Origin: Bradyrhizobium sp. C9
GTDB lineage: Bacteria > Pseudomonadota > Alphaproteobacteria > Rhizobiales > Xanthobacteraceae
DNA: 64,000 bases
Reading direction: 5' to 3'
NCBI RefSeq assembly: GCF_002532045.1
Contig: NZ_NWTG01000004.1
Location: 248,001 to 312,000, forward strand
Made by a program: the position numbers and the translations under genes
In this document: one piece after another, positions 63,682-64,000 of the stretch
How the letters are laid out: every line of letters begins with the position of its first letter
How positions within the stretch are numbered: position 1 is the stretch's first letter
Notes under the pieces: model-generated
Seen by the model: the letters and a program-made list of their open reading frames with translations, nothing else
What the model was told of the DNA's origin: nothing
Database searches by the model: none

Positions 63682-64000
63682 GATCAGCAGAGTATCAAGT
63701 TTGTTCGTCATAGCGCGGCGGCCAGCATTTGCAGCCGTCGCGTTTTTCGTGACCGCCTTGGCAAGCAGCGCGGGCCATGCCCAGTCCGGCCCGTTCGCCG
63801 GCATGGCGGGTACCTGGTCGGGTGGCGGCTCGGTCACCCTGGACGACGGCTCCAGCGAGCGGATCCGTTGCCGTGCGACCTATCATGTCGGCGGGCCCAG
63901 GATGACCATGAACCTCATCTGCGCCAGCGACGCCTACAAGTTCAACCTGGCGGCCGACGTGCAGGCCGAAGGCAACTCCGTCAGCGGGTCGTGGACGGAG
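63626..64000 (+). CDS. Secreted protein, 3' end outside the window
   Basis: An open frame to the last base. A signal peptide (PAFAAVAFFVTALASSAGHA then QSGPF) leads to GMAGTWSGGGSVTLDDGSSE and ERIRCRATYHVGGPRMTMNL, a domain related in type to the gene before it. The ATG at 63626 overlaps that gene by 56 bases; a TTG at about 63700, closer to the signal peptide, is an alternative start. Partial, so the total length is unknown. Confidence 0.65.
   Translation, partial: MGHQLAYRAAADGKRPVSKISRVSSLFVIARRPAFAAVAFFVTALASSAGHAQSGPFAGMAGTWSGGGSVTLDDGSSERIRCRATYHVGGPRMTMNLICASDAYKFNLAADVQAEGNSVSGSWTE

Noticed and set aside
1-64000. Insertion sequences, transposases, rRNA genes, CRISPR arrays
   Set aside because: None seen; no transposase motifs, terminal inverted repeats with target duplications, or rRNA segments were found by reading.

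Overview
The window reads as a high-GC alphaproteobacterial chromosome, most likely Bradyrhizobium or a close relative. The right flank carries a DUF3551 secreted protein, many small His/Tyr-rich or low-complexity exported proteins, a BLUF photosensor and a 3-hydroxybutyryl-CoA dehydrogenase. About 52.8 kb of the left side is one mobile element, most likely the early/replication part of a large temperate phage or phage-like integrative element. It ends at a tyrosine integrase (51425-52657), followed at once by a 45-bp copy of the 3' part of a tRNA-Lys(TTT) gene (52764-52808). That copy is taken as one attachment junction; the other junction and all virion, packaging and lysis genes must lie left of position 1, because none is recognisable here.

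Layout. (1) 1-9.4 kb, plus strand: about 17 mostly unrecognised early-type genes (DUF932, DUF3560 fused to a methyltransferase, zinc-ribbon proteins, a small HTH protein). Two families of intergenic repeats are interspersed: a leader hairpin (GCGCAATTGTGCGCAACT type) just before eight start codons, and a CCCCGGCTACGATCGATTT element just after stop codons. (2) 9.4-28.2 kb, minus strand: long, translationally coupled gene strings. These hold an HNH nuclease, a DUF6456-like protein, an XRE-ImmA/DUF4411 pair, a DnaB-like helicase, two amino-methyltransferases, a Toprim primase, a possible PD-(D/E)xK protein, an unusual C5 methyltransferase with nine VADPR repeats, a DNA sliding clamp, a RuvC-like resolvase, an MT-A70-like methylase, a LexA-type wHTH protein, GcrA and a Cro-like regulator. 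(3) 28.2-32.8 kb: the lysogeny switch. It has a Cro-like gene and a divergent S24-peptidase CI-like repressor, some cargo, a replication-initiator/loader pair and a GIY-YIG protein. Two strong inverted-repeat operators (TGGAA-N5-TTCCA core) sit on a sigma70-type promoter at 32.76-32.82 kb. (4) 32.8-52.7 kb, plus strand: about 30 genes, mostly with ATGA-type stop/start overlaps. They include a RecF/SbcC-like ATPase, a RecE-like nuclease with a probable partner annealing protein, a DnaA domain-IV protein, Gp37/Gp68, a TrpF-like barrel, ASCH, zinc-finger and Lar-like proteins, a Dam-type methylase, a DnaQ-like exonuclease, DUF1643, a HerA-like ATPase, an excisionase candidate and the integrase. 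(5) 52.8-64 kb: chromosomal flank, with a second degraded att-like repeat at 53674, exported proteins, BLUF, 3-hydroxybutyryl-CoA dehydrogenase, a CNNM/CBS transporter-like protein and a formyltransferase-like protein.

How it works together: the element brings most of a replisome (initiator/loader, helicase, primase, clamp, resolvase, exonucleases, recombination pair), six DNA-methyltransferase-like proteins probably used against restriction or for epigenetic timing together with GcrA, and a CI/Cro-type switch that appears to control the rightward operon directly. The best candidates for new biology are the leader-hairpin and post-stop repeat system of the left arm, the repeat-expanded C5 methyltransferase, and the HerA-like ATPase operon with its frameshifted neighbour. 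Functions are read from motifs and context only; no database search was run.
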